NCBI GenBank assembly: GCA_023897205.1
Contig: JAHWDD010000004.1
Span: forward strand, 806,001-870,000
Direction: 5' to 3'
Origin: Exophiala sp. HKRS030
Lineage: Eukaryota > Ascomycota > Eurotiomycetes > Chaetothyriales > Herpotrichiellaceae
Length of the DNA: 64,000 nt
Part shown: positions 22,796 to 34,888 of the stretch, one piece after another
How the letters are laid out: every line of letters starts with the position of its first letter
Position numbering within the stretch: position 1 is the stretch's first letter
Program-made: the position numbers and the translations under genes
The notes under the pieces: model-generated
The model's input: only the letters and a program-made list of their open reading frames with translations
Databases searched by the model: none
Told to the model about the DNA's origin: nothing

Positions 22796-25318
22796 TCAGT
22801 ACGACCGTTGTGAAACTTCCGGGTCGGCCAGCCAGCTCATCGGTCCGGCATTGTCAAATGTAAACAACGAGTCCGTCATCTAGAAGAACGAAGTCAGTCA
22901 GAGATCACAAATTCCTCGACACGTAAGAATTGCCTTACCATAAAATCCCAGTTCTCCATGAATCCAGGCAATTGTGCATCTGATTCTTGCCCAAGACCAT
23001 CTCCCAAATCTCTCTGCCTTGCATCGTCACTGTCGGCACCAGCCAACCTTTCCAATATTGGCAGACAATCATCCACCGCAGCCTCTGCAGTCTTCAAGAG
23101 ACCTTGCAACAATTCTTCCTTGCCCACTTCACGCAGCCGCACCAGAGCAGCGACCAAAGACACGAAGAAGTATCCTTTCACATTGACTTCACCAGTTTCA
23201 ACAGCCTGGAGGCTCCAGGTCTTGTTTTCCTCCAACATAGCCAGAAGATCCTGTCGAAGTGGCACGGGACCTAGAGTCTCTTCCTCTCGGATTTGACCTC
23301 TAAGTTCCACCGCTACCAGCAGATTGGCTTGGATGGCAAGTATGCGCAGGAACCCAGATCCACACATGGCGAGACGTGCGAAGTCGTTTTGGTCTCGTGT
23401 AATTTTGCCTGGCGTGTTGGCACTGGTCACCACAACTGACGCGGGATATGCCAAAGACCAGATTTTGACCGAATTATCGAGTACCACCTTTCTAGAGAAA
23501 GCACAGGTTGTCTCGAACGGCGAGGTATTGAGGAAAGGGATGTGTAGCGCGGACAGGCAGTGTCTAATGATGACTTCAACAGTACTGGTCGCAAAGCTTG
23601 AAGGTGCATCACTTGTGCTTGAAACATATCCTTTCAGGGTTCGACACACGGACTTGTAAGAAGATCGCAATTGTGTATCGAGGTGGAGGGCTTCTTGATA
23701 TGCCTTTGGAGGTCCTAAGCCGTTGAGATAGTTGGCAATCTTCAGACGGTGTGGCAACGTTTTTCTCAGAGCAATGGCAATCGACACTTGAGAGAATTCG
23801 TCTTCAGGCTTACACGTGGGACTTTCCAACGTAAGCTGATCATCATCGAAATTACGTGGAGGTGCTGTATCAAAATCGTCAAGGGATATCAACGGAGGAG
23901 CCCCAGCTAGTAAACTCGAACGTAAGCAAATCTCCAGGATAGTGTTCCACACCCGACGATTCATTTCAGTCGCGAAGACGGTGGATTTTGAGAGAAACGT
24001 AGGATCCCTATGGAATCCCATGAAGATCGCTGTTCTCAGTAATTCACCGGCCGACACCCAGATTAACCCAGCTCCTACATTGACTATTTCGCGGGCCAGC
24101 AACAGTAGACATTGGCTTTGGAGTGATCGAATGTTGAGACGTGATTTGAATTCGGGGGATGAAAACCAAAGCTGGGCTTCGTGTACCCACCTTACAGCTG
24201 ACTGTCGATGAGAGAATTGGTCATCGTAGGTGGCAGCTCCAATGGCTAAGACCAGTTTGATTTGTACCACGGTCGAAATATCAACGTCAATACCTGGATT
24301 CCATACTGTCTCGTAGTCTTTCTTGAAACTGGGAACATGCAGAATTCGATAGACAGTCTCGCTGCTCCGTAGGTAGCATTCCAACAGTCTGTCGGCAACA
24401 TGTCTCGGAGGTAAATCCGCCGTCGGTAATGCTGGCCAAGTTGGTTCGCGTAGCATCTTGATGGTGCGACCTAAAATTTTACACTTCTGCAAGCCGACCA
24501 TTACCTTGGAGGTCGGCTCTCGTACTTGTGCTTCGATTAGTTCAAATATATCTATAAACTGTTGGTAGTTAACAACCTGGGTAGTATCATGCTAGAGTCA
24601 AAGGAGATCCACATACGACTGCTATTCCGTTGATCCAATGACTCTGACCGAAAAGGCGACCCTTGTGCATAACACTCCTACTGGTAACTTTGGATTGAGC
24701 TGTGGTATGGTTTTCGTATTGAGCATGGAAAGAGCCTGCAACACCGGTGGTTATGGTCTGTACATTGTACATTGGAGTAGATGACGAGGTCCGAGGGTTA
24801 GAGTATGATTGTTCCTTGGACAGTTGGTCCTCAAGATATCGAATCCTGACCTTCATAATTTCGACATCCTGACTTGAGGGAGTCGTGGCGCTCGATAACG
24901 ATGTTGGAGCCGTATCAACCGACTGATCTTGAGCCTGGCTGGCAATGTCCGACACATGGCTCGAACCCGCTGTCTGAGAGCTGGAGTTCGTCTTATTGAG
25001 AGATTCATTTTCTTTGTGCAGCGTCGATATGGGGAGGCCATGTGAAGTTTTGATGCTCGAACGCTGATAGGAAGATTGCCCTGGGGCTGTCCTCTTATCC
25101 CCAGATGAATATGATTGTAACGCTTCATACGAACAATTCTTGCTCTTGGATCGTACGCAATTGCTACATGGAAGTTCTCTGTCGCATCTGATTTTGCGTC
25201 TCCTGCACAGAGAACAAGATCTGTAGGTCTGAAGTAAGCAACAGAGAAGACCTCTGATCTGATTGCCAAGGTTGACTTACACCGGCGGTCTAGCACGTCT
25301 CCGTACGAGTTCGGCCAT
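22796..25318 (-). CDS. Zn(II)2Cys6 transcription factor with fungal_trans domain
   Basis: DNA-binding regulator. Four exons on the minus strand: 25281-25318, 24617-25220, 22939-24576 and 22796-22879, giving 2364 nt and 787 residues. The binuclear cluster is at residues 15-42 (C15, C18, C25, C31, C34, C42; SCSLCRRRKIRCD) and the first intron (25221-25280) lies just before it. A short coiled coil (EIMKVRIRYLEDQLSKE) follows, then the middle-homology region with ECYLRSSETVYRILHVPSF and GAGLIWVSAGELLRTAIFMG. Intron 2 (24577-24616) is only 40 nt. The last exon supplies a Phe/Trp-rich tail (DSLFTFDNAGPMSWLADPE), a plausible activation segment. It is divergent from the esterase gene. Confidence 0.9.
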
Positions 25319-25957
25319 TGGTTTAGAGGATTGTCGAATTTCCAAACATTGTAAGGAGCATGAATCAGGAACTTCTGTCAGTACTCGCCTGTTTCAAGAG
25401 CTGGTCAACTACACGGCTGGGGAGGTGGACCGACCAGGACTTGGTTGTTGGTCGGAGTTGATAAGTGCGCTTCGGGGCGACTATGGCTCGCTCTTCACCG
25501 ATCATGTGAGTATTCCGTAAGAATTGGGCGACGTATCCGTGCGTATCCTAGGCTTTGGCTTCAGAGGCTTACAAGTACAGCTTAGGCACTACCCGGAGCC
25601 AAAGATGGCAAATGCTTTGGGCGTGGATTAACACTAAGTGATTTCCCCCTTGCGAGTTGGCTTTGTATCGTCAATCCTATTGGGGCCCCACAACGTCACC
25701 TTCATCAACCCACAATTCTATTTCTTCTCCGTTGGTTTCTCATGCGATATATGTCTTGGTTTTTGAGAGGCTACCCTGAAGTCTCCCTCATTCCAAGAAT
25801 CAAATTCGAGAGCATCGTACCAGAAATCGTGGTCGATCACTTGATCTAATGGACAACCAAAGGTTTTGAGCTTCGTTCATGCAAACTTATTCATGATTTC
25901 TCTTCTTCATATCGCTTCTTTGTATTGCTCGCATTACCATTGCCACTGATTCCGAGC
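25319..25957. promoter_or_regulatory. Divergent promoter region, Zn2Cys6 regulator / carboxylesterase
   Basis: The two start codons are 639 bp apart on opposite strands. Zn2Cys6 factors often act on CGG-type half sites in such shared regions; CCG/CGG words occur (for example 25427-25436) but no clear symmetrical site stands out. No exon is seen inside. Confidence 0.4.
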
Positions 25958-27756
25958 ATGGCTTCCGTTGTCAACGGATTTGAGCACTTACATGAAGATC
26001 TCGGGCGGCTTGTAGGCGTTTCAAGCGCAGAAGATATTGTCCAGTTCAGAGGCATCCCCTACGCCGACATCCCAGGTCGCTTTCGACAGAGTGTGTTGAA
26101 AACCACACTCGGTACTGAACCTTTCGATGCCACCAAGACAGGGTCAGTCAACTGTCTGCTCTTGTGTTGTGAATCATTTCTAGCAAGGAGTGCTGATCGG
26201 TCCCGAGCAGGCCTGCGTGTCCACAGTCAAACTTACCTTATCCCGAGTTCTGGTCTGAACCACCATCAAGTAATTCTTGGGTACCTCCACCAGCCCAAGA
26301 GGATGAATTCAGTTGTCTCAATCTGAATGTCACTGGACCACGTACAACCCTCAGCAGCAGTCAAAAACTTCCAGTCCTTGTCTTCATTCATGGCGGGGCA
26401 TTCGTGGGCGGAAGTCATGCCGTCCAGGTTTCTGGTCGGGAAATCTACGATGCTACTAATCTGGTGCGTGATAGCATCGCACGAGATCGAGGCATCATAG
26501 TTGTCACCATAAACTACCGGGTTGGCCCTCTGGGTTTTCTTGCTTCAAAAGAGCTAGCTGATTACAACAAGAGTTATGATGAAGCAGTGGGTAATTATGG
26601 CCTTCATGATCAGCGGCAAGCACTTGAATGGATTTCTCGATATATTGGTGGCTTCGGAGGCGATTCAGGAAATGTCACCATTCATGGTAGTAGCGCGGGT
26701 GCAAGCTCGTGTCATTATCAATCCATCTTCCCGACACGCAAGTTCCGTCGAGCTATCCTGGCAAGCGGAACATTGACTGGTATTGGACCGGAGACTCTTG
26801 AGCAGCATCAGCTAACTTTCGATAAATTGAAATTCTCGATCTGTGAAGGGCGGCGGACGAATTCCGAGACCATCCAATGCATACAACAACTCCCTGTCGA
26901 AAAGCTCATATCGACAGTGGCTCTGAATCTGTATAATCCTCTTATCGACGGCACATGGATTTCCAGTGGTCATCTAGATAGCATTGGTCTTGTTGACGAT
27001 CCACCTGAGATGATGGCCGGATCTTGCTCGTTCGAGGTGAGTTCTAGGGGCCATCGAATCCACGATAATTGAACCCCGACATTCAATCTCATTAGTATAA
27101 ACGTATCGCTGACATGATTACAGCAAGAACTGGTGGAGTTTCTCTTCTCTGACCCCTCAACCATGAAACCTCTCCCTTCGAACCTCATCATTCAACAAGC
27201 AAAATCCATGATTTCCTCCAGCGGAATGCTATCTACGCCAGAAGTCTTTCCAGAGAAGTATCTTTCTGTGATTCGATCCTACTCCATCAGTCAAGATGAT
27301 GGAGAGACAACACTATCATCATGGGCACCACTTGTGTCAGATATCACATTCCGCATTCCTCCACTCCATCTCGCTCGAAGTCCACATACAAACAAGACCC
27401 TCATTTTTGATTTCCAAGCTACAAACCCATTTCCCAAGGCTGGTAAGTCATATGGCAAGGCAAATCATGCCGTCAATGACCTGTTTCTGTTTGACGTTGC
27501 TCGAGATCTGGTACCTGAACAACATTACAATGATTGGATTGGGGCTGTGAACCAGTTGCGCAAGGTGTGGTTAGACTTCTGCTATGGTATTCAGCACTGG
27601 AAACCTATGAAGAAGAAGGATGCCGGTGATGAGGATGACTTAGGACCTATCTACGCATTTGTCAACGGCGGAGATGGCGCGTCGGGCCCGACCCGAGAAG
27701 TGGTTGGTGAAGTTGAGGCTCAGAGGTGGACGGACGTGCTGTACGTGTGCCGATGA
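25958..27756 (+). CDS. Type-B carboxylesterase/lipase
   Basis: Alpha/beta-hydrolase of the carboxylesterase family, cleaving carboxylic esters. Exons 25958-26142, 26211-27036 and 27124-27756 make 1644 nt and 547 residues with all phases kept. Visible elements: FRGIPYADIPGRFR, GPACPQSNLPYPEFW, the oxyanion-hole motif HGGAFVGGS, the nucleophile elbow GGDSGNVTIHGSSAGA (Ser in GSSAG), LIDGTWI, and a His in GKANHAVNDLFLF. The second intron has a clean CTGAC branch site before TTACAG. No signal peptide follows the ATG at 25958, so it is probably intracellular. An in-frame extension upstream has only a TTG. Confidence 0.9.
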
Positions 27757-28358
27757 CCTAGACCTCCACCGACTTCGTACGGAGGTACAGTTGCTTACAA
27801 ATTTGGATCATAACTCGGATAAACCAAAGGAGATGAGATATTTCTGAATATCGTGGTTCGATGTGTCCGCAATATCAGCAGTCGAACAGGCGCTAATCAG
27901 GATCTGTTGTGAACAACGAAGCCATGACCTTGCAGAGCCACCGAGGAATTTACCTATATAATTCCACCAATTCGCTAGATCAAGCTTTTGAAGAAGATCT
28001 CAAGGTATCCACACAACCACGGATTTCATAAATCAAGCTTGAGTGGTTATTCGGAGGGCTGGCACCATCACGGGTCTCAGATCAGACCCGGGCTGATGAC
28101 CAAAAGTGCGCTTCGGTGGTCAAATGGTTCGCCGATATCCGACGACTTCTCGCAATATAGCGGAGGTGAAGGTTGAGGACATTTGAACCACAAGTCCGAG
28201 TCCGAAATTGTCGAAAAGACATAAAACAACCATGGCCCAGACGAATCTGTCGAAGGGACTATGTCCTGTTATTCCTGATCCCCTTCAAAATCTGAAAAAG
28301 CCCTCGAAAGACCAGCCTACAAGCCAGCTCCTTCGTCGTATCTATCAACCACACCACC
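27757..28358. other. Intergenic, esterase to MFS
   Basis: 600 bp holding the 3' flank of the esterase and the promoter of the MFS gene on the same strand. No exon or RNA gene is seen. An upstream short frame (28208-28393) overlaps the MFS start and could be an upstream ORF. Confidence 0.45.
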
Positions 28359-29790
28359 ATGGCCGACCTCGAAACCAGACACGAGTCCCCTGATCAACAT
28401 TCAGGAAACGTCTCCGAGAAGTCACCCGTCAGCACCGAGTCTGATGCTGAGCGAGTGGCTGATACCGACAACCAGAGCGCCCTCCAAAAAGCACCGGACG
28501 GCGGTGTGCGAGCGTGGCTGGTAGTTTGCGGAGCATGCTTTATTGCACTCACAACATTGGGTTATGCCAACTCGTTCGGCGTCCTGCTCGAATACTACAT
28601 GTCGCATCAATTGCAGGACAAGACAGCCGATGAAATTGCTTGGATTGGATCTACGGCGGCATTTCTGCAATTCGCCGCAGGAGGCTTTGCAGGACCATTG
28701 TTCGATCGCTATGGCGCCTGGGTACGTACAGCTGCTTCCCTCCGTCCGTTCACAAACCATCTAGTAGTATCCTTTGCAACCAGTTATTCTCTCCAAAAAA
28801 CCTTTCTAACATACTTACTCACTTCAGATCATCCGCCCAGCGGCCGTGATGTTCGTGTTCGTGATGATGCTCAGCAGCCTGTGCACACAGTACTGGCACT
28901 TCATGCTAGTGCAAGGCGTTCTGCTCGGATTCGTGATGGCAATGCTGATGATCCCCGCAATGTCAGCGGTGCTTCAATTCTTCGACAAGAAGCGAGGCAC
29001 CGCACTCGGCATCTCGATCGCGGGCTCATCGATCGGCGGCGTGGTGATGCCGATCGTCATCTCACGAATGCTGAACCGCTCCTCGCTCGGCTTCGGCTGG
29101 ACATTCCGCATCCTAGGCTTCATCATGCTGCCATTGTTAGCCTTCTCCTGCGTCGCCATCACATCCTACCTCCCTCCGAAACGCACGAGTTTCTTCCTCG
29201 CGCGCGCCTTCACAGAAACCCGCTACCAACTGCTTCTGGCGTCCGCCTTCTTCATGTTCATCGGCATGTGGACGCCACTGTTCTACCTGCCCGCGTACGC
29301 CGTGTCGACCGGCACAATGAGCCCGAGCAAAGCGTCGAACCTACTAGCAATCCTCAACGGCGCATCGACCTTTGGCCGTGTGATCCCGGGCATTCTGGCG
29401 GACAAGTTCGGACGGTTGAACATCTACGGCTGCGGCGGCCTAGCCACAGGGATTGTACTGTTCTGCTGGCAGAGAGTCACCACATCGGCGGGCTTGATCG
29501 TCTATGCTGTCTTTGTCGGTTTTACCACCGGCACCATCTCGTCCGGGCTGACTGTCGCACTTAGCGATTGTACCACGGACACGCAGAATATCGGCACGTA
29601 CTTGGGCATGGGCCTGAGTGTCAGCTCGGTGGCGATTCTGATCGGTCCGCCAATCAATGGCGCCCTGGTCGAGCACTACGGCGGGTATACTGAGTTGTCG
29701 CTGCTGAGTGGTGCGTTGTGCTTGGTTGGGGGTACGCTGGCGCTGTTGACGAAAGCGGCCACACCACACGGTTTGTTGGGGAGGGTTTGA
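28359..29790 (+). CDS. MFS monocarboxylate transporter-like protein
   Basis: Exons 28359-28721 and 28828-29790 around a 106-nt intron give 1326 nt and 441 residues. The cytosolic N-terminus (about 45 residues) leads into DGGVRAWLVVCGACFIALTT, the hallmark first segment of fungal MCT/MCH-type carriers, and then LGYANSFGVLLEYY. Twelve membrane segments are predicted, with RGTALGISIAGSSIGGVV in TM5 and GRVIPGILADKFGRLN between TM8 and TM9. The family moves monocarboxylates or other small organic acids; the substrate is not known. GC content is higher than in its neighbours. Its position behind the esterase and regulator suggests a shared metabolic task. Confidence 0.9.
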
Positions 29791-30181
29791 CGGCTTTCGC
29801 TTACAGCTCGTGAAGAATCTGGTTTGTGCATTGCCTCGAACTGGCTCAGTTGCTGTGCCGGTGGATTTGACCAGAGTTGTCCGCCTGCGTTACCGTCAAT
29901 GGCTGTGAGAGGATAAAAATATGGCATGAGCGAATATCTATAAACTTGAATGCTGCAGCCTGGTGGCTGCGCATGAAACCGAAAAGGGGCTTCGGAAGCC
30001 GGCAATAGGGGCCAAAAAGGTAAAGAACCTTGAACCAAGTGCGATTGACAACGAAATCAGGATTTTTTACTACTTTTTACCCCAATGCAGATTAATCAGT
30101 CCAGAGATTGACTCAAGCAGGCCCTTAAGGCCACATGGACTCCGCTCAAAATTGGCTTGATCGAAGCATGTAATAGTATAA
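29791..30181. other. Intergenic between convergent MFS and M13 genes
   Basis: About 390 bp between two convergent 3' ends. No gene or repeat is seen. Confidence 0.5.
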
Positions 30182-32943
30182 TCACCACAATTCACACACA
30201 GGCTCTTTTGCTTTACATTTGAAACTTTCCCGGAACTCTCGCGAGTTTGCCATGGTGCCCAGAATCCGTGCCCACTTAGGTGCATGTGGATCGGTGTATA
30301 TGCGATTAATGGCAGCCTCCTTACGACTCTTTCCGCACCACCAATTGGAGTAACTGACGAAGAAAAGCTGCTCTTGAGTGAAGAATTCCAAGCCTGGAAG
30401 ATGTTTATTGGGAGTTTCGGCTCTTCGTTGTTGCCAGGCTTGGAATGCGGCAGAGAGGCCTCCTGCATCCGCAATATTCTCACCAAGTGTCAACTTTCCA
30501 TTGACGTGCAGCGGTTTCCCGTCGGCGCCATCAACGGTGAAATTTGCGTATTGATCGATAAAACATTGGGCTTTATCTTGAAATGCGTGCACTGTTTTGT
30601 CGGTCCACCAGTCGGTATAGTTACCATTTTGATCATAGTGTCTTCCTGTTGAATCAAAAGCGTGTGATAGTTCGTGGCCTGATACGGAGCCAAATGCACC
30701 GTAAGACACATATTGAGGTACATCAACATCAAAGACGGGGAACTGCATCATAAGGTTAGTCGTCTGAACGTGCCATGGGACGCTAAACTGACCTGCATGA
30801 TACCGGCGGGGAAGACAATCTCATTCCCTGGTGGATTATAATCTGTGGCTCTGTCAATACAGATAGGACGGAAGGTTGAAGAGATTAGAATTGACATACA
30901 TGCATTAACTGTGGGAACAGTCATGTCCCTGATAGAATGATATCAGCAAAGCGGAGTATTATCATATCTTCAACACTTACCATTGATCCCGATCAACAGG
31001 TTTTCCAAGAGCCGACCATTCTTTGACGATATCTGACTTACTCATCGACACGGCGTTTTCGAAGAATGTGGTTGCATTGATCGTGACAGATTTGTAGTAG
31101 TTTCTGAGAGCACGTGCATCCATGATGTTTGGACTCTGTTGAAAACTGTCAGCTTGTGAGAGACTTGGGAATGTAATGCATCACGGCTTATACCTTTGTG
31201 GGATATCCAATTTTTTGAACAATGTTGTGAACTTTATCAATGGCAAGATCAATCACTTCCTGCTCCATCCATGTCGTCTTCTTTAATTTTTCGACGAATT
31301 GATCTTTGATGTCCGAAACAATCTGATCCCCGAATACTTTGGCTTGTTCGGAGAAAGCCTTTTCGACAAAGAAGCGAGACAAGATCCAACCAACACCGTC
31401 ATCGACATGATTGACACAGGTTCTCCATCTTTCTGGCGTAGAATCTGGATCCTACTGATGTAAGAATGCTGCAACACTCGTTGAATTAATCACCTACCTT
31501 GCCCTGGAGTACATTGACAAACTGTTTATAGGGCGTGATGGCATCAGCTTCAATGAAAGAAGAATATGATTGGATTGCTTTCCAGATGAAATAAGCCTGA
31601 ATCACATCACGAGGCGTATCGGCAATTATCTTGTTCAATTGCTTGAGGTAATCAGGAGCCATGACAATGATACGGTCAGCCCGGACATCAGCTGGAGAGA
31701 GATTATCGATGATTTTTGAAAGTTGAAGTGATGGAACAAGAGAGTCAGCTTCCTTGGGTGACATAGGGTTGTAGTATTTCTGAAGTAAATATTAGCATAT
31801 ATTGAATGCTGGAGGGAACAGGAACTCACTGTCACATCATCTCTATCCTCGGCATCAGGAGATGCTGCCGCAAGTTGTTTCTCGAGATCAACCACAGCGG
31901 ATGCGGTATCACTGATGGTCAGATGATTAGAGAGTAAAGCCGAGAGGACTTGGTCAACGACAGCCTTGTACTTGTCCACAAGTTTGTCATCATTGTAGAG
32001 CTCCTTGGCTGGAAGACCGATACGGTAAGGAGCTGAGAGGGAAACAATAACTTTGTCAGGATCTCTGTCATCAGCACCTGTACCAGAGGCAACGAAGGCG
32101 GTAACACCAAGTTCTGCAAGATAGAGAATGGTGTCTGCCAGTTGGTCTGAAGTATATTCGGACGACAGGTGTGATGACGGGAATGAGGTTGAAATTTGAT
32201 CGAGAATCTGGGCGAGAGGTGCGACGCCTAGACTTTTGATGGTATCTTCGTCGAGACATGCATTGTAAGCAGCTTGTAACTTTTGGAAATTCTGTTGGTC
32301 AACGGAAGCTGCGCATTTGGCCAAATTTGCAGGAGAAAATGACGAATGCTAGAGAAGTAATGTCAGAAGAGCTGCTTCCGTGGGAGCCATTGATCAAGAC
32401 CCACAGCTGAAGAACCAGGATATGGAGATTCGAGGATGTGACGGAGTAAAGTCTGAGAGGTTTCTGACATGATGGTACCAGTAAAGGCATCACCTTGATC
32501 GGGGCGAAGATCATGACGCTCTCTCCAACCTCCACAGACAAGCTCCTCAAAGTCTGTGCATGGGTCAATATTTTGATAATCAGGAGATAGATTGTAAAGG
32601 ATCTCTGAAGCAGCATGAACACATTCAGGCGTCAGGCAGATGTCCGAGGTTCCTGTGAGAATTTGGGTGAGCAACCAGGCTAGAGCACCAAGGAGTGAGC
32701 ATTGTTTAGAATACCTTTGGAAGGGCCGGCAGAGCGTAGTCTCGTGGTCAGATATGTGCATAAAATACCCAAGAGGACCAAGAAAGTTGTGGGCCTTTTG
32801 AGGTATGATGCTAGTGTGGTCTTCTTAGGATCATGGTGTAAGAGAGACGTCAGAGGAGGCTGAGCAGGCTGAGGAGTCTGAGGATCATCCGAGAGAAGAT
32901 GCTCCTTCTCGGAAGAGCGGAAGAGAGGCAGGTCTTGTCTCAT
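30182..32943 (-). CDS. M13 (neprilysin-like) zinc metallopeptidase, type II membrane protein
   Basis: Membrane-anchored peptidase cutting small peptides. Nine exons: 32715-32943, 32405-32652, 31830-32348, 31498-31779, 31194-31451, 30981-31135, 30900-30928, 30793-30842 and 30182-30742. Introns are 46-62 nt and all phases match, giving 2331 nt and 776 residues. A signal anchor lies near residues 50-68 (TTFLVLLGILCTYLTTRL), followed by CLTPECVHAASEIL and the YQNIDPCTDFEELVCGGW block typical of the family. The zinc site is GHELSH (His613, Glu614, His617), with ENIAD (Glu678, Asp682) further on. The NAYYNPPGNEIVFPAG substrate-binding segment precedes it and the protein ends in CELW, matching the family CxxW. 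No frame error. Confidence 0.93.
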
Positions 32944-34888
32944 GGCATCAACGAGATACGCCGACGATGGACTTTGATACTCGGAGATAAAGATGATGAT
33001 GTTGGATTGAAGGTGAGGTTCAAATCACGAGGTCATGGAACCTTGAAGTCGTGGTGTATTTGGACGACGAAAGTGGTTAGTGGCATCGGTTGTCTAGGGA
33101 AGGAAGGCGCAGAGCACGAGGGGAGCACGTGAGCGATCGTGTTGGAGTGTTGGAGTGTTGGAGAATTGGAGAATTGGAGCCTGGAAGAGGCCGAAAGGCC
33201 GAGGAGGGTGAGTCCTTAGGCGCCTGAGGAGTCCTACGCCGCACCCACTTTACCACCCACTTATCAACTAAAACGTTTTGAACTTTGGACTGGGATGAGT
33301 CGCCACGCCACGGGGACCAAGAGGACCAAGAGGGCCAAGGGCATCTACGGGAGGACTTGGTTATGGTACCCTAAACCTAACTACTACTCGTTTAGCCTCT
33401 AAGCCCCTACTCCGTAGGCATCCTTAGCCTTCTCTATCCTTTCCTTGGGCACTACGCACACTTGGTCCTCTTTGCTGGTTGAATCTCGTTATCCCCTAAC
33501 TACGCCGTACAGGCCCGTTTATCCCGATCCTGATCTGGCACTTCAAGACCCTTGTTAGACCCAGTAATGCCCAGGCTCCCGTCCAGACTCGTTAAGCTCT
33601 AGGCAATCAGGCACCAGTGCTTGGTCACCTCCATCCCTCCTTGGCCACTGGGAAACGCCAGTAGCTTTCAGAAGTGCGGCCGCTCAGGCATCAATACCCT
33701 CGACTATCTGACTAAATATTGATGGCTTCAACTCATCCTATTCCAGTACGATTATGATATGGATATACTCCGTACATCGAGGCCGCTGATTTGAAACAAG
33801 TTATTGACACCCCAAACAACTAGTTAGTTCTACTTTGGTTGACTCAGCCCTCTTCTCCTTCACAGACACTTACATACGCGATGCCGAGGAACAGCCACAG
33901 GATAGACAAACAGTCTCATCAATATCTTCTCCGCCAAAAGCCGCTTCATATTCAACATGTACTCGCTCTACTAATGCTGGAGCCTTATCGTCGACGGTCT
34001 TGACATGGAACGCGGCGTAGACACCGTGACCGCGTCGCTGACCGCGTGCTTCTCATCTCAAAGGTCGAGACAACAAAACGTCCATACACGAAACTTGGAC
34101 CATCTGCTTACAAATAGTGGTAAACGAATGCCTAGACCTTGTAAAGCCTGCCTTGACCAAGTAACGGTAAGTTGGTAACGTCTGCACTGCGTCTGATCAA
34201 AGGGTCAAGAGTCAACTCGGTAGACGGAACCGACAGCGACCTCGTATAACTTCGAGACATGGTGATACCTTGCTAGGTTATCCTCGGACAACCATCCGCA
34301 ACACCCATGCTCCAGTCTCCATGGCGTCGCCAGTGTGCAAGTTGATGTCAATCCAAGTGCCAGAGGTGTGTTCAACTTCTGCTGTCGTTCAAAACCAATA
34401 CCCACAGGCGACCACCCTGTACTGGACCTACCCGCGCCACCATCGCTGTATCGCGGGCCACTCTTGGGCTTCATCATCGAATCCGCAGATCTCTCCATCA
34501 ATCAGACCAAATCCCTAGTAACATGGGAAAAAGCCGCTGACATCCATGATTCGCGCTATTTGGTTTGATCCTGGGTTTCGTTCTAAACTCAATGTCCGTC
34601 TAAGTTCATCCCCCATGTCCCCTATTGCCTTCCCCGCCGCGCCAAGGGCGTCCAGCGATCGACCTCCCAAATCGCCAAACTCAACATCCTCAAGTTACCA
34701 TGATACTCATCGTTCTCCATCTACATCGTTTCACGGCGATACTATGGTCGCTGAATATCATTCACTTCTGATGTCTTCTATATGACTGTCAATGGGTCGG
34801 AATTGGGTCTTTGACTATTAAAACATGATGCAGCGCCTCACCGAGTCTTGATCAATGCCAACCATCAATCGTCAAAAATCATTTCACC
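32944..34888. other. Gene-poor spacer
   Basis: 1.9 kb. It carries the M13 promoter, an 8-bp tandem (33141-33180) and G/C-rich TAGGC-type words (33210-33430). Between 34205 and 34568 both strands have open frames with some coding character (minus 34205-34501; plus ending 34568 with GFIIESADLSINQTKSLV). Neither has a usable start or a known domain, so no gene is called. Confidence 0.45.
33141..33180 (+). repeat. 8-bp tandem repeat (GTTGGAGT-like), five units
   Basis: Five adjoining copies of a GTTGGAGT/ATTGGAGA-type octamer upstream of the M13 peptidase gene. Confidence 0.85.

Noticed and set aside
34205..34568. Possible gene between the M13 peptidase and the fungal_trans-like gene
   Set aside because: Both strands are open with similar composition, the plus frame has no ATG, and no family is recognised.
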